A stretch of 64,000 nucleotides of DNA from Verrucomicrobiales bacterium. Its GTDB lineage: Bacteria; Verrucomicrobiota; Verrucomicrobiia; Verrucomicrobiales; DEV007. Below the pieces are notes generated by a model. The model was not told the origin of the DNA. It saw only the letters and a list, made by a program, of their open reading frames with translations, and did no database searches. Position 1 is the first letter of the stretch; each line of letters starts with the position of its first letter. A program made the translations under genes and the position numbers. Positions 51,256 to 59,932 of this stretch are shown here, piece by piece. The stretch is from the NCBI GenBank assembly GCA_029210205.1, contig JARGOD010000003.1:27367-91366 (forward strand). The letters are read 5' to 3'.

Positions 51256-52665
51256 TCAGCTTCCGACATCGCCGCTGGCAACTGTCGCCGCCTGATGAGC
51301 CCAATCGTCGAACTTGCCATTCGCGTAGGTGACTTGATAGCCCATGCGCGCTAACTGAGAGACTGCTATGGCTGCACGCACCCCACTGGCACAATGCACT
51401 GTAATCGACCCAATTTCCGGAAGCCTATCTGCGTCAGCGACTATCCGAGTGTGGGGAACGTTGGTTGCTCCGGGAATGTGTGCCTCGTTAAACTCGTCGC
51501 TGCCCCGAACATCAATCACAGTCCGATGAGAACCTATTTCTGTGATATCGACAGACTTGATGGACTTGAGCCCTCTAGATTTCGTCTTCCCTACGTTATC
51601 GGACATCAAGTAACCGCCAATGCGGTCATAACCCATCCTGACCAGCATACGGATCGCGACGTCCAAATCATCCTCGTTCTCAATCAGAAGAACGATGAGT
51701 TCGTCCGAATCAAGGTAGCTCCCCACCGCCTCGCAGAATTTTGAGCCAAGCGGAGCATGAATGGAGTTTTCAAGATGTTCGTCCATGAATGACTCACGAT
51801 CATCTCTTGCATCGACGATCACCGCTTCATCCGGAATATCGATGACTTTATCTGGACAGGGGAGCGCTCCCAAGAGAGGTTGACCATCGCGATTTTGCTT
51901 CTTCATCCGAGAAAAATACCGCGGAGGTTCGGGCTGCCCGCTCAAAATGTTTTCAAGGAAATCATCCTCTCTTCCGTCCATTGCGAGATGAAGAGCATTG
52001 CTGTATCGCTTTTCGTATCCAAGAGAACTGATCGGAACCGAACCGAGTGACTTCCCGCATGAACTCCCTGCGCCATGTCCGGGGAGGATGACGATGTCAT
52101 CTCTTTCTTCTCGGAGAAGCCTGGCTGACTCGTAGAGGTCTTCGGCAGCGTCTTCCCTCGAGGTTCCATCGCCGGTTTCCTCAAGCAGGTCGGGGCGTCC
52201 CAGATCGCCGATGAAGATAAAATCTCCGCTAAGGATGAACCAGACGTTCGGATCGTCCACGGAGCGATCAGTGACAAGAAAGGAAAGGTGCTCTGGCGTG
52301 TGCCCGGGAGTGTGCAAGGCTTCTAAAACAACGCTACCAACTTCAATTTTCGATCCACTGACGAGTGGCTTCACCCGGTTATCAGTTCCAAGAAGATCAT
52401 ACTTCCAGTTCTCGCCTCCTTCATCAGAGAGGTGGACCGTGACATTTTCCGATTCGTTTAGAAATTCCCGGATTCCCGAAAGGAAGTCAGCGTGGATGTG
52501 TGTCTCGGTGACGTGAGTGATCTCCAGATTGTTCTTTTTGGCAATCCTCTGGTATCGGTCAATATCACGTTGAGGGTCGACGATGATGGCCTCTCCTTCC
52601 TGCGGACAACCGATCAGATAGGAATATTGCGAGAGGCCTTCGTCATAGATTTGTTTCAGGAGCAT
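51256..52665 (-). CDS. MBL-fold persulfide dioxygenase-like protein with two rhodanese domains
   Basis: The MBL domain (about 1-250) has the family's metal motif THIHADFLSG, LHTPGHTPEHLSFLV, LSGDFIFIGDLGRPDL and LPGHGAGSSCG. Two rhodanese domains follow; the first (about 275-355) lacks an active Cys (VLLIENEDD), the second keeps it (TVHCASGVRAAI). The layout is that of ETHE1/CstB-type sulfur-oxidising proteins, which handle glutathione or protein persulfides in the cytoplasm. It is the last gene of the leftward run from the PBP2 promoter, 51 bp after the 53109 gene; cotranscription is possible. Confidence 0.85.
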   Translation of the reverse strand: MLLKQIYDEGLSQYSYLIGCPQEGEAIIVDPQRDIDRYQRIAKKNNLEITHVTETHIHADFLSGIREFLNESENVTVHLSDEGGENWKYDLLGTDNRVKPLVSGSKIEVGSVVLEALHTPGHTPEHLSFLVTDRSVDDPNVWFILSGDFIFIGDLGRPDLLEETGDGTSREDAAEDLYESARLLREERDDIVILPGHGAGSSCGKSLGSVPISSLGYEKRYSNALHLAMDGREDDFLENILSGQPEPPRYFSRMKKQNRDGQPLLGALPCPDKVIDIPDEAVIVDARDDRESFMDEHLENSIHAPLGSKFCEAVGSYLDSDELIVLLIENEDDLDVAIRMLVRMGYDRIGGYLMSDNVGKTKSRGLKSIKSVDITEIGSHRTVIDVRGSDEFNEAHIPGATNVPHTRIVADADRLPEIGSITVHCASGVRAAIAVSQLARMGYQVTYANGKFDDWAHQAATVASGDVGS

Positions 52666-52716
52666 CGTTGAAGTCCTTTCATTAGTGAATTTCTTTGAAT
52701 AGTTTTACCACATTCA

Positions 52717-53109
52717 TCAGGCCGCAGTTTTGACCTGACCGAGACGAGGTCTCGCTCTGCCAGGGGTCGGGCCAATGGCGTCAAGGAGGCAACCGGGCTT
52801 TAAAGCGCCCTCAGAGAGCCTTACCAATGGGACGTTCTCATCCAATTGTGTCTCAAATCTTTCACCGATCTGGCCGCTTCCAATGAGAAATACGGCTTCT
52901 AGATTTCCGAACATCTTCGGGAGTCGGTCATTCATGGGGAGAAGTCTGGCTCCGGATTCATCGTCAGTCGTTTCCTCTACCGCCTCCCCTGAAATGTACA
53001 CGAACCCACCTCTCTGCATCGCTCCTACATCTCTCTCTAACTCTTTTATCAATAACGGGACAGAGAGCTGTGGCGACGCTGAAACAACAAGGTAATTTCT
53101 GGTTTTCAT
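52717..53109 (-). CDS. Small hypothetical protein
   Basis: The start at 53109 gives 130 residues with an alpha/beta look (RNYLVVSASPQLSVPLLIKE, FVYISGEAVEE, AVFLIGSGQIGERF). No signal peptide; no domain recognised. It lies 19 bp downstream of the M15 peptidase gene and is probably part of the same unit. Confidence 0.5.
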   Translation of the reverse strand: MKTRNYLVVSASPQLSVPLLIKELERDVGAMQRGGFVYISGEAVEETTDDESGARLLPMNDRLPKMFGNLEAVFLIGSGQIGERFETQLDENVPLVRLSEGALKPGCLLDAIGPTPGRARPRLGQVKTAA

Positions 53110-53128
53110 TTTGGGTTTTGGCTGGTGT

Positions 53129-54442
53129 TTATTTTTTCCATCGGGCCTCGTAACCACGAGTGTCGATGTGAATGAATGGGTTTCGGTAATTGGCTGAGCT
53201 GTAAAAGCCCAATCCTCCTTTAAATAGCCGGTTTTCGCCGCTGACTGATTCGACCGCTTTCTGGATCATGACCGCATCGCCATCATCCGTGGACCCACTG
53301 AAATCCAAGTCGTCAAGTTTTCCGTCGCGATTGGAATCTACAAAGAGATCAGCGGCATCGCCGTAGAGATGACGGCTGTAACTCGTGGTGTTGCCAAGCG
53401 CCACGTTGTATGCCGGAGTTCGGTAGCCGCTCGAAATGTAGAGGTGAGATGCCTCCCGTCCTCCCTCCTCAAGTTCCTCGATCAGCTTTTCGAGCTTCAA
53501 CAAGAGGCGGGAGTCGAGGAGCATGTATTTTGGAAAGTCAGCCTTCTGTTTGCAAACGAACTGGCTCAGCTGGAGATGCGGAGACACCCACGTGTCCTGA
53601 TTTTCTTCAGTAACCTCGATAAAACCCCTTGGTTTCTTGTAGCGCGGATTATCTCGATAAGGTTTATCCTGATAGGTCCCAATCTTATAGCCATTCAATG
53701 TTTCTGACTCTCCATCCCACGGTTTCATCACCGCGACATGAAGACACATAATGTTCTCAGAGTCTTCTTGGAGAATCCTGACGCAATAGATACCGGGATC
53801 TGAAGGTGCCTGCCAAGAGGCGGCAGTCGCCCCTGCACTGGTAATCTCCCCATGGTCGGATTCAAATGTGAAGCTCCGACCGTCGCTACCTTCGATCACG
53901 TTAAGGGTGACTAAATCATCCGGAAGTCTCGTGAGAGTCATGAGCGACCATGGGTTGACGAGCCCGTCGAACTCGACTGAGAAGCCCGATTTCTTAGGAC
54001 CCTCCTTAGCAATCAATGGTGACGAGTCACCCATCTTCTTCAGGAAAAATTCGTCACAGCTTTCAATCGCTTCCTGCGGAGCCTGCTCCTGATCGGGGAG
54101 TCGATTTTCAGCGTCTCCCAAACCACCGATCTTCTCCATCGGAACATCCGCGTTCGAGACAACCTCAATCTTATCACTCGGCGCAAGGGTGGGTTTTGGC
54201 TTGCTTTCCTCTTCATCATCCGGTGCATCCTCAGAGTTGTAGCCTGAAGCTGTAGTATCGACTCCAACGAGAGGTGGAGCCTCACTTTTCAAGCTACTTG
54301 ATGCTTCCAACGCTCCGGCTTCGGGAATGGCTGCTTCGCCTTCAGTCCATTCGACCAGCAGAACCCCTAACAAAACACCAAGGGGTAGAAATGCGACAGC
54401 TAGCGCCGTATCCTTAAGGCTCTTTCTATTTTTTTCTTTCAT
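53129..54442 (-). CDS. Secreted M15-type peptidoglycan peptidase (VanY/DUF882-like)
   Basis: The start at 54442 gives an N-terminal membrane anchor (ALAVAFLPLGVLLGVLLVEW) followed by a long acidic linker (to about 130), a beta-rich domain and a C-terminal M15_3 peptidase core: ASHLYISSGYRTPAYN, zinc ligands in SRHLYGDAADLFVD and NPFIHIDTRG. It should trim peptide stems of peptidoglycan in the periplasm. It follows the class A PBP gene by 22 bp. Confidence 0.8.
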   Translation of the reverse strand: MKEKNRKSLKDTALAVAFLPLGVLLGVLLVEWTEGEAAIPEAGALEASSSLKSEAPPLVGVDTTASGYNSEDAPDDEEESKPKPTLAPSDKIEVVSNADVPMEKIGGLGDAENRLPDQEQAPQEAIESCDEFFLKKMGDSSPLIAKEGPKKSGFSVEFDGLVNPWSLMTLTRLPDDLVTLNVIEGSDGRSFTFESDHGEITSAGATAASWQAPSDPGIYCVRILQEDSENIMCLHVAVMKPWDGESETLNGYKIGTYQDKPYRDNPRYKKPRGFIEVTEENQDTWVSPHLQLSQFVCKQKADFPKYMLLDSRLLLKLEKLIEELEEGGREASHLYISSGYRTPAYNVALGNTTSYSRHLYGDAADLFVDSNRDGKLDDLDFSGSTDDGDAVMIQKAVESVSGENRLFKGGLGFYSSANYRNPFIHIDTRGYEARWKK

Positions 54443-54464
54443 TTCAGTTTCATTGCTTTTCGTT

Positions 54465-56729
54465 TTAATTTCCGGCCCATGGATTTCCACCGATGACGAT
54501 ATCAACCTGAGGCTTGATGGGGCTAAATCGCTGATACAGATTCGGGTTATCTGTTAAACTAGGAGTGCTTTTCAGTAATTCACCGGCATTCCGCTCGGAT
54601 TCAGTGTGCACCTCGCAGATACCCGTTTCGCTAGGAAGTCGCAGGGGGACTGTTAGATCCCCAACATTCGTATGCTCGCAAAAGGGACCGGCCTCCTTCC
54701 CGGTCAGAACACAAATCTTTCCTTCGGGTTCCGCAGGGGGAGAAAGGTGAGATCCGGGCAGCAAGTCAGCGAGAGCATTCCAAACCGGAAGAGCAGTATC
54801 GACGGCAAAAGCGCCCTCGTAGATTTCTCGACCATCATCGAATCCCACCCAAACGCCCCACGTGTATTGACCGTTTGATCCGATAAACCAATTATCGGCA
54901 GCGGCGTATGAACTTCCGTTTCGCCCAAAAAGATGTGAACCAAACTGATCCGACCGGCTCACGACCGGCGCCGTTTTAAACACTTGGTGCAACCCTTTGC
55001 GAACTACGCCAGCGTTTGCTGGGTCTATCACTAAATCTCCCGCTTCAGGTTGGTCTCGCTGATAGAGAGGTCTACCGTCACGGTCAGTTATCGATTCGAT
55101 CAAGGTAGAACGAGGTGCCAGTCTGCCCTCATTAGAAAAAATCGTGTAGCTTCTGACAAGTTCCAGCGGGCTGACGACGAACTCTCCCAAGAGAGTATTT
55201 GCATACCCGGTTCCTGATGAAGTGAACTCCAGGTCTGTCAGGAGTTCCTCAAACCGGTCCAGCCCCATCCGCTGCCCAATTCTGACAGTGGAGCCATTTT
55301 TGCCGAAGATCATGGCATACAGGGCGGCCACCTCGCCATCGTAGTCGTTCTCCGCCCGTTCAGCCCCCCATTCACCGAGCAGACCTTCCCTTCCCCCAAT
55401 CATTACCTGACGATTGTCCAGCGGCGCATCGATGACTTTGTCGAGAGGTTTGAGTACCGAAGCGTCGAAGGCAGCGGCATAGACGAAAGGAGCGATGGTC
55501 GTTCCCGGCTTTCTTTTGGCATTCCAGACCCGATCAAACTCGCTGTCACCAAAATCACGGCTACCAACTGCGGAGACAATTTGACCTGTTTCGTTGTTAA
55601 GGACGATGATCGCTCCTTGAAGGTAGTCGGCTGTTCCAGAGTCCATTTCCTCAAGCTCAGCCTTCGACGCATGTCTAAACTGCGGATGCCTTTCGATTCG
55701 TTCGAGGCGAACACTCAGAACTTCGGTTGCCTGCTCCTGAATGTCACGGTTCACAGAAGTGTTGATTCTGAGATCATCAAGGTCGTGATATTGACCGAGA
55801 ATTTCCCGGGCCTCGCGCCGGACTGCTGCGAGGACATAGTCGGGCCGTTGCTCCCTCTTCTCCTCGCCGACAGTTTCCAAGGGCATGGATGTCAAAGTGG
55901 AAAACTGCTCGTCAGAGATCGAGCCGACAACACTCATTCTGCGAAGCGTTAGGTTTCGGGCCTCGACAGCGAGATCAGGATTTCTAAAAGGCGAGAGCCG
56001 GTTCGGGCTCTTAATGATGGATGCCAGTGTCGCGGCTTCTCCAATAGAGAGCTTAGAGGAAGATTTCCCAAAATATCCATAAGAGGCGGCCTCAACTCCG
56101 TAATAACCGGAACCTAGGTAGATTCGATTGATGTAATGCTCCAGGATCTCATCTTTCGAGAGTTTCTCTTCGATCCTCATGGACAGGAAAAGCTCGAGAA
56201 ATTTCCTTTCAAAGGTCCGACCGGAGAGGTCGAAGGCATGGCGAGCCAATTGCTGCGTGATCGTACTCCCCCCTTGTCTGATGCCACCCGCCTTTAAATT
56301 TGCCACCGCGGCACGTGCGATACCCTTGGGATCGACCCCATGGTGGTCGTAAAACCGTGAATCTTCGGTCGCGACCAGTGCGTCAATAAAATGCTGCGGA
56401 ACCTCACCAAGTTCCACAACTCTTCTGTCCTTCAGCGCGACTTGACCAAGAATCCTACCGTTTGAATCATAGGCGACGGAACCTGCCTCAAGCTTATCCA
56501 CCATTCCCAGGTCGTAGGAGTCTGCACGATCTGAGTAGTGTTTGTAGAGTCCGACCGAGTGTATCGCAAGCCCGATGAGGAGGGCGCCAAGCACCAAAGC
56601 GATTGAGATAACGACAGGGCGGCGGCGGGTGCGGAGACGATTTGGTCTGAGATGGGGCTGCGCGAGTTCGATGCTTGTCTGGGCTTCCGATGCGCGACGT
56701 TGATCTTTGTAGGTTTCGTTTTCCATCAC
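54465..56729 (-). CDS. Class A PBP with intact glycosyltransferase and degenerate transpeptidase
   Basis: A cytoplasmic tail and one membrane helix (about 40-60) precede a GT51 domain with all signatures: ATEDSRFYDHHGVD (catalytic Glu), RQGGSTITQQLAR and EILEHYINRIYLGSG. The transpeptidase domain is folded but its three motifs are changed: SxxK reads TTIA (PGTTIAPFVYAA), SxN reads GKN (IFGKNGSTVRI) and KTG reads RNG (FGRNGSSY). It therefore should polymerise glycan without cross-linking it. Encoded 13 bp after PBP2 and opposite an L,D-transpeptidase. Confidence 0.9.
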   Translation of the reverse strand: MMENETYKDQRRASEAQTSIELAQPHLRPNRLRTRRRPVVISIALVLGALLIGLAIHSVGLYKHYSDRADSYDLGMVDKLEAGSVAYDSNGRILGQVALKDRRVVELGEVPQHFIDALVATEDSRFYDHHGVDPKGIARAAVANLKAGGIRQGGSTITQQLARHAFDLSGRTFERKFLELFLSMRIEEKLSKDEILEHYINRIYLGSGYYGVEAASYGYFGKSSSKLSIGEAATLASIIKSPNRLSPFRNPDLAVEARNLTLRRMSVVGSISDEQFSTLTSMPLETVGEEKREQRPDYVLAAVRREAREILGQYHDLDDLRINTSVNRDIQEQATEVLSVRLERIERHPQFRHASKAELEEMDSGTADYLQGAIIVLNNETGQIVSAVGSRDFGDSEFDRVWNAKRKPGTTIAPFVYAAAFDASVLKPLDKVIDAPLDNRQVMIGGREGLLGEWGAERAENDYDGEVAALYAMIFGKNGSTVRIGQRMGLDRFEELLTDLEFTSSGTGYANTLLGEFVVSPLELVRSYTIFSNEGRLAPRSTLIESITDRDGRPLYQRDQPEAGDLVIDPANAGVVRKGLHQVFKTAPVVSRSDQFGSHLFGRNGSSYAAADNWFIGSNGQYTWGVWVGFDDGREIYEGAFAVDTALPVWNALADLLPGSHLSPPAEPEGKICVLTGKEAGPFCEHTNVGDLTVPLRLPSETGICEVHTESERNAGELLKSTPSLTDNPNLYQRFSPIKPQVDIVIGGNPWAGN

Positions 56730-56742
56730 TCCGTTTCGTTTT

Positions 56743-58740
56743 CTAGTTACTCCTCACCGGACGAGCCCGGGGAACGCCAACCGTAGGCCTCGCTGTAGAC
56801 GGATAATTTCGCGCGCCTGAAGGACGGGCCTGAAGCAAAATCCGGTCGTCCGTCAACGGTGAGCCAGTAAGCTCTGCCGACTCCGCCCGACCCTCGACGC
56901 GGAAAGGGTCGACGACACTTGTGACTGTAGTTTCGACGTCAAATCGCTCCTGACTTCCATAGACCTTCTCGACCCACTCCCCTACCAAAGGGGCTGCACT
57001 TCTACCCCCTGACAAAGTCTCGCCCGACTCGCCCTGCACCATCACGGTGAATGCGATCCGCGGGGCATTCGAGCCGACATAACCTGAAAACCAAGCAATA
57101 TTTCGGTCGCCTGCCCACTGGGCGGTTCCCGTTTTTCCGTATACAGCAGGCAAGTCATGTTTGGCTCGACTTCCAGTCCCTGCGGGATGGTTGACAACTC
57201 CCCACATCCCATCTCGAACTGCTTTTCTGTCTGTCCGGCGGGAGTTGAGAAAAGACAGCTTCCGAGTGGCATTCGAGGTCTTTATGTCACTGCTGATCGG
57301 ATCTTGAGTTTGAATCACCAAGCGAACGTCAGGAACTGTCGTTCCGGCAGAAAGCCCGGCCATTGCACGAGCCAGTTGCAGGGGGGAAACGAGGACATCA
57401 CCCTGACCGATGGACAAATTCGCGACTCCCTGCCTGACGATGAGAGCCTTTTCCGCAGGCAATCCTCCGGAACTGGTCGGAATCTCGATGTCTGGCGCTT
57501 CACCAAAACCGTAGGATTCTGCCATCCGCAGGATTGGAAGTCCTCCAGCACGGATCCCTGCCTGGTAAAACCAGGTGTTAGAGGAGCGCAACAGAGCGTA
57601 GCGCACATCGAGGTAGCCCTCGTCTTCCTCGTTCCAATTCTTGAACGCTCTTCCATCAATGCTAAGAGATGGAGGACTAGGGAAACGAGTGTAGGGCCCG
57701 TTCACTGCTCCCACCTCCATCGCCGCCAACGCGACGATAGGTTTGAAAGTTGAACCCGGCGGGTATTCACCCATTGAGGCCTTAGGAAACAATGGGCCAT
57801 CCTCATCAGCCTGAAGCGCCTCAAACTCGGCCACTGACATGCCTACGACAAAATCGGCCGGGTCATAGCTCGGATATGAGGCCATTGCGAGTATGTCGCC
57901 TGACAATGAATCAATGGCGACGAAGGCTCCCGGTTTCCCATTCTCCTTCAGAATCTCAAAAGCGAGCTCCTGCATCGGTCTGATTAGAGTAGTCACCACA
58001 ACATCACCAGCAGTGGGCGGCTTTAGAAGTTCGACATCAAGAAGTTCGCCATCTTCGCTATAAATGTAACTGGCGAGACCGGGCTCACCACGCAACAATG
58101 AATCCAAAGATCGCTCAAGCCCCTCGGCTCCCTCACTGGTCGGCCAAAGATTCTCAGGCGATTGCAGCGGGCCGTGTTGGAACGGTTTCCCGGGGCGCGC
58201 ATACCCTGTGATGTGCGCGGCGCTTTTTCCTGCAGGGTATTCCCGGACAAAAACTTGTTTGAGGACAAGATAGTCAGATGAGTCGACAATAGGCCTTAAC
58301 CGCTCAGCCTCCTCCTCAGTCAGCGGAGAGCTGACAGGAAACGGCACCTGCGGTCGATTTTTCCAGTGCTTTGTGAAATCGTCACCACTTATCTGCATCG
58401 CAGCCAAGGCCGGGGACTCTCCGAAGGCCCTACGGAGAGTCGTCAATGCCGCAATCGCACTAAGTGTTTCCTGGAGAGGTTTCAGCCGCACTGCCAAATA
58501 CTCTGAAGCTCGCGTCTGAATCAACGGTTCACCGTTTCGGTCTACGACCAGTCCGCGCGGAGCTGGAATACTGAACAGCCGCGTCTGGACGGTGTGGTCA
58601 GATTGAATCGGTGCAGCACGTTCGTCATCTGAGGAAATGAGATCTGAAATCTCATCCGCCGACGACATAGTCGGAGCCATGAAAACGGTCGCCACCGCCA
58701 TGGCCGCAATAAGAAACTGTCCGGAGATTTTCAGATTCAT
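56743..58740 (-). CDS. Class B penicillin-binding protein (PBP2-like transpeptidase)
   Basis: Start at 58740 gives a signal-peptide-like anchor (NLKISGQFLIAAMAVATVFM). The PBP dimer domain follows (IPAPRGLVVDRNGEPL), then an active transpeptidase: SxxK in GSTFKPIVALA, SxN in LLRSSNTWFYQ and KTG in VYGKTGTAQWAG. It would form D,D-cross-links. The -12 element lies 18 nt before this start; an ATG at 58752 is the alternative. It leads a unit with the class A PBP and M15 peptidase. No mreC or rodA gene is adjacent. Confidence 0.85.
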   Translation of the reverse strand: MNLKISGQFLIAAMAVATVFMAPTMSSADEISDLISSDDERAAPIQSDHTVQTRLFSIPAPRGLVVDRNGEPLIQTRASEYLAVRLKPLQETLSAIAALTTLRRAFGESPALAAMQISGDDFTKHWKNRPQVPFPVSSPLTEEEAERLRPIVDSSDYLVLKQVFVREYPAGKSAAHITGYARPGKPFQHGPLQSPENLWPTSEGAEGLERSLDSLLRGEPGLASYIYSEDGELLDVELLKPPTAGDVVVTTLIRPMQELAFEILKENGKPGAFVAIDSLSGDILAMASYPSYDPADFVVGMSVAEFEALQADEDGPLFPKASMGEYPPGSTFKPIVALAAMEVGAVNGPYTRFPSPPSLSIDGRAFKNWNEEDEGYLDVRYALLRSSNTWFYQAGIRAGGLPILRMAESYGFGEAPDIEIPTSSGGLPAEKALIVRQGVANLSIGQGDVLVSPLQLARAMAGLSAGTTVPDVRLVIQTQDPISSDIKTSNATRKLSFLNSRRTDRKAVRDGMWGVVNHPAGTGSRAKHDLPAVYGKTGTAQWAGDRNIAWFSGYVGSNAPRIAFTVMVQGESGETLSGGRSAAPLVGEWVEKVYGSQERFDVETTVTSVVDPFRVEGRAESAELTGSPLTDDRILLQARPSGARNYPSTARPTVGVPRARPVRSN

Positions 58741-58757
58741 CGTTGGATCCATCCTTT

Positions 58758-58836
58758 GCATGACCAGTGCCAAACCACCGGAGCGGTAGAACCAGCATTT
58801 GAAGCCCTCTCACGACCGAAAACGTTGCAGACTGCA
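58758..58836 (-). promoter_or_regulatory. Putative sigma-54 promoter, leftward, with shared TGCA dyad (PBP2 operon)
   Basis: Minus strand: dyad TGCA-GTC-TGCA (58836-58826), then TGGCACTGGTCATGCAA with GG at 58771-58770 and GC at 58759-58758, 18 nt before the start at 58740. Confidence 0.65.
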
Positions 58837-58937
58837 AGACGACTGATGCATTCGACACGAATGAAAGGGATGTTAGAAGTTGCCATCCCCGATCCTATCG
58901 GATCACGTGGGTGCATTCGAAAAGGCACGACTTCTGC
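58826..58937 (+). promoter_or_regulatory. Putative sigma-54 promoter, rightward, with shared TGCA dyad (L,D-transpeptidase)
   Basis: AGGCACGACTTCTGCAC has GG at 58924-58925 and GC at 58936-58937, 15 nt before the ATG at 58952, and lies 88 bp from the dyad it shares with the PBP2 promoter. Confidence 0.65.
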
Positions 58938-58951
58938 ACACTTCCCTGCCA

Positions 58952-59908
58952 ATGAAATTCGCAATAATTACCGTAATCCTCGTCTTTCCTTTCAGTGCGC
59001 TCACTGCCGATCTCCCTGAAGAACGCATGGACGCATTGGCCCTTCAGCTCTTTCTTGACTCACAAGACTTTGGCCCTGGCCGCTTCGATGGTCGCTGGGG
59101 AGAGTTTACGCGAAAAGCTGTGGATCGATGGAATGAGGGAAATCCCAACCGCAACATTGCGCTCGCCGTAAACGGCCCCGAAGAGGGAACTGGAATGAAA
59201 CTGTGGGGAGAGAGGAGCGTCCTTGCTAACTACACAATCTCGGCCGCTGATCGAGAACTCGTCGGAGAGGTTCCTGAAGCACCTGAGAAGAAGGCTGAGC
59301 AAGAGCGGCTTCCCTACGACACACTTCTCGAAGTGATCGCTGAGAAATTTCACGCAGACCCCGCGCTCCTAAAAGAGCTTAATCCTTCGACACCTTTTGA
59401 AACACTGGGTCCAGGAGTGTCGATTAGAGTGCCTAACCTGGAGAATCCTTTCGACCTAAATGGGCTGCCCACGGAATCAAGCAAGGGCGCAGGCAACGCT
59501 GATCTCAGCGTGAAAATATATCTGAACCGGAACGTCCTTGAAGTCCACGGTTTGAAAATGCTCAGGGCGAGCTTTCCAATCTCAGTGGGTGAGCAGGGTA
59601 ACTCAACCCCGGTAGGAGACTGGAAAGTGAATGTTGTCCAGTGGATGCCCGAATTTCGTTATGATGAAAAAATGCTGGAACAGGGAGAGCGGTCAGACGA
59701 TGCTTTCATGCTTCCCCCGGGCCCCAATAGTCCGGTCGGGGTTGTCTGGATCGGGCTCGACAGCGACGGAATTGGTATTCACGGCACAGCCAACGCAGAG
59801 GCAATTGGTCGGAATACCAGCTCCGGCTGCATCCGGCTTGCAAACTGGGATGCTGCAAAACTCGGAAAAATGATCCAGGTAGGAACCTCGGTTGAAGTCC
59901 TTCAATGA
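58952..59908 (+). CDS. L,D-transpeptidase (YkuD) with peptidoglycan-binding and LysM-like parts
   Basis: The ATG at 58952 opens with a signal peptide (FAIITVILVFPFSALTAD). A short PG-binding helix bundle (LQLFLDSQDFGPGRFDGRWG) and a LysM-like repeat (YDTLLEVIAEKFHADPALLK) come before the YkuD domain, which ends in the active site GIHGTANAEAIG and NTSSGCIRLANWD (catalytic Cys). It would form 3-3 cross-links or attach proteins to peptidoglycan. Divergent from PBP2 and cotranscribed with a cardiolipin synthase (24 bp gap). The start has no Shine-Dalgarno. Confidence 0.9.
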   Translation: MKFAIITVILVFPFSALTADLPEERMDALALQLFLDSQDFGPGRFDGRWGEFTRKAVDRWNEGNPNRNIALAVNGPEEGTGMKLWGERSVLANYTISAADRELVGEVPEAPEKKAEQERLPYDTLLEVIAEKFHADPALLKELNPSTPFETLGPGVSIRVPNLENPFDLNGLPTESSKGAGNADLSVKIYLNRNVLEVHGLKMLRASFPISVGEQGNSTPVGDWKVNVVQWMPEFRYDEKMLEQGERSDDAFMLPPGPNSPVGVVWIGLDSDGIGIHGTANAEAIGRNTSSGCIRLANWDAAKLGKMIQVGTSVEVLQ

Positions 59909-59932
59909 ATTGACCTCTTCCCAGATCATCAA

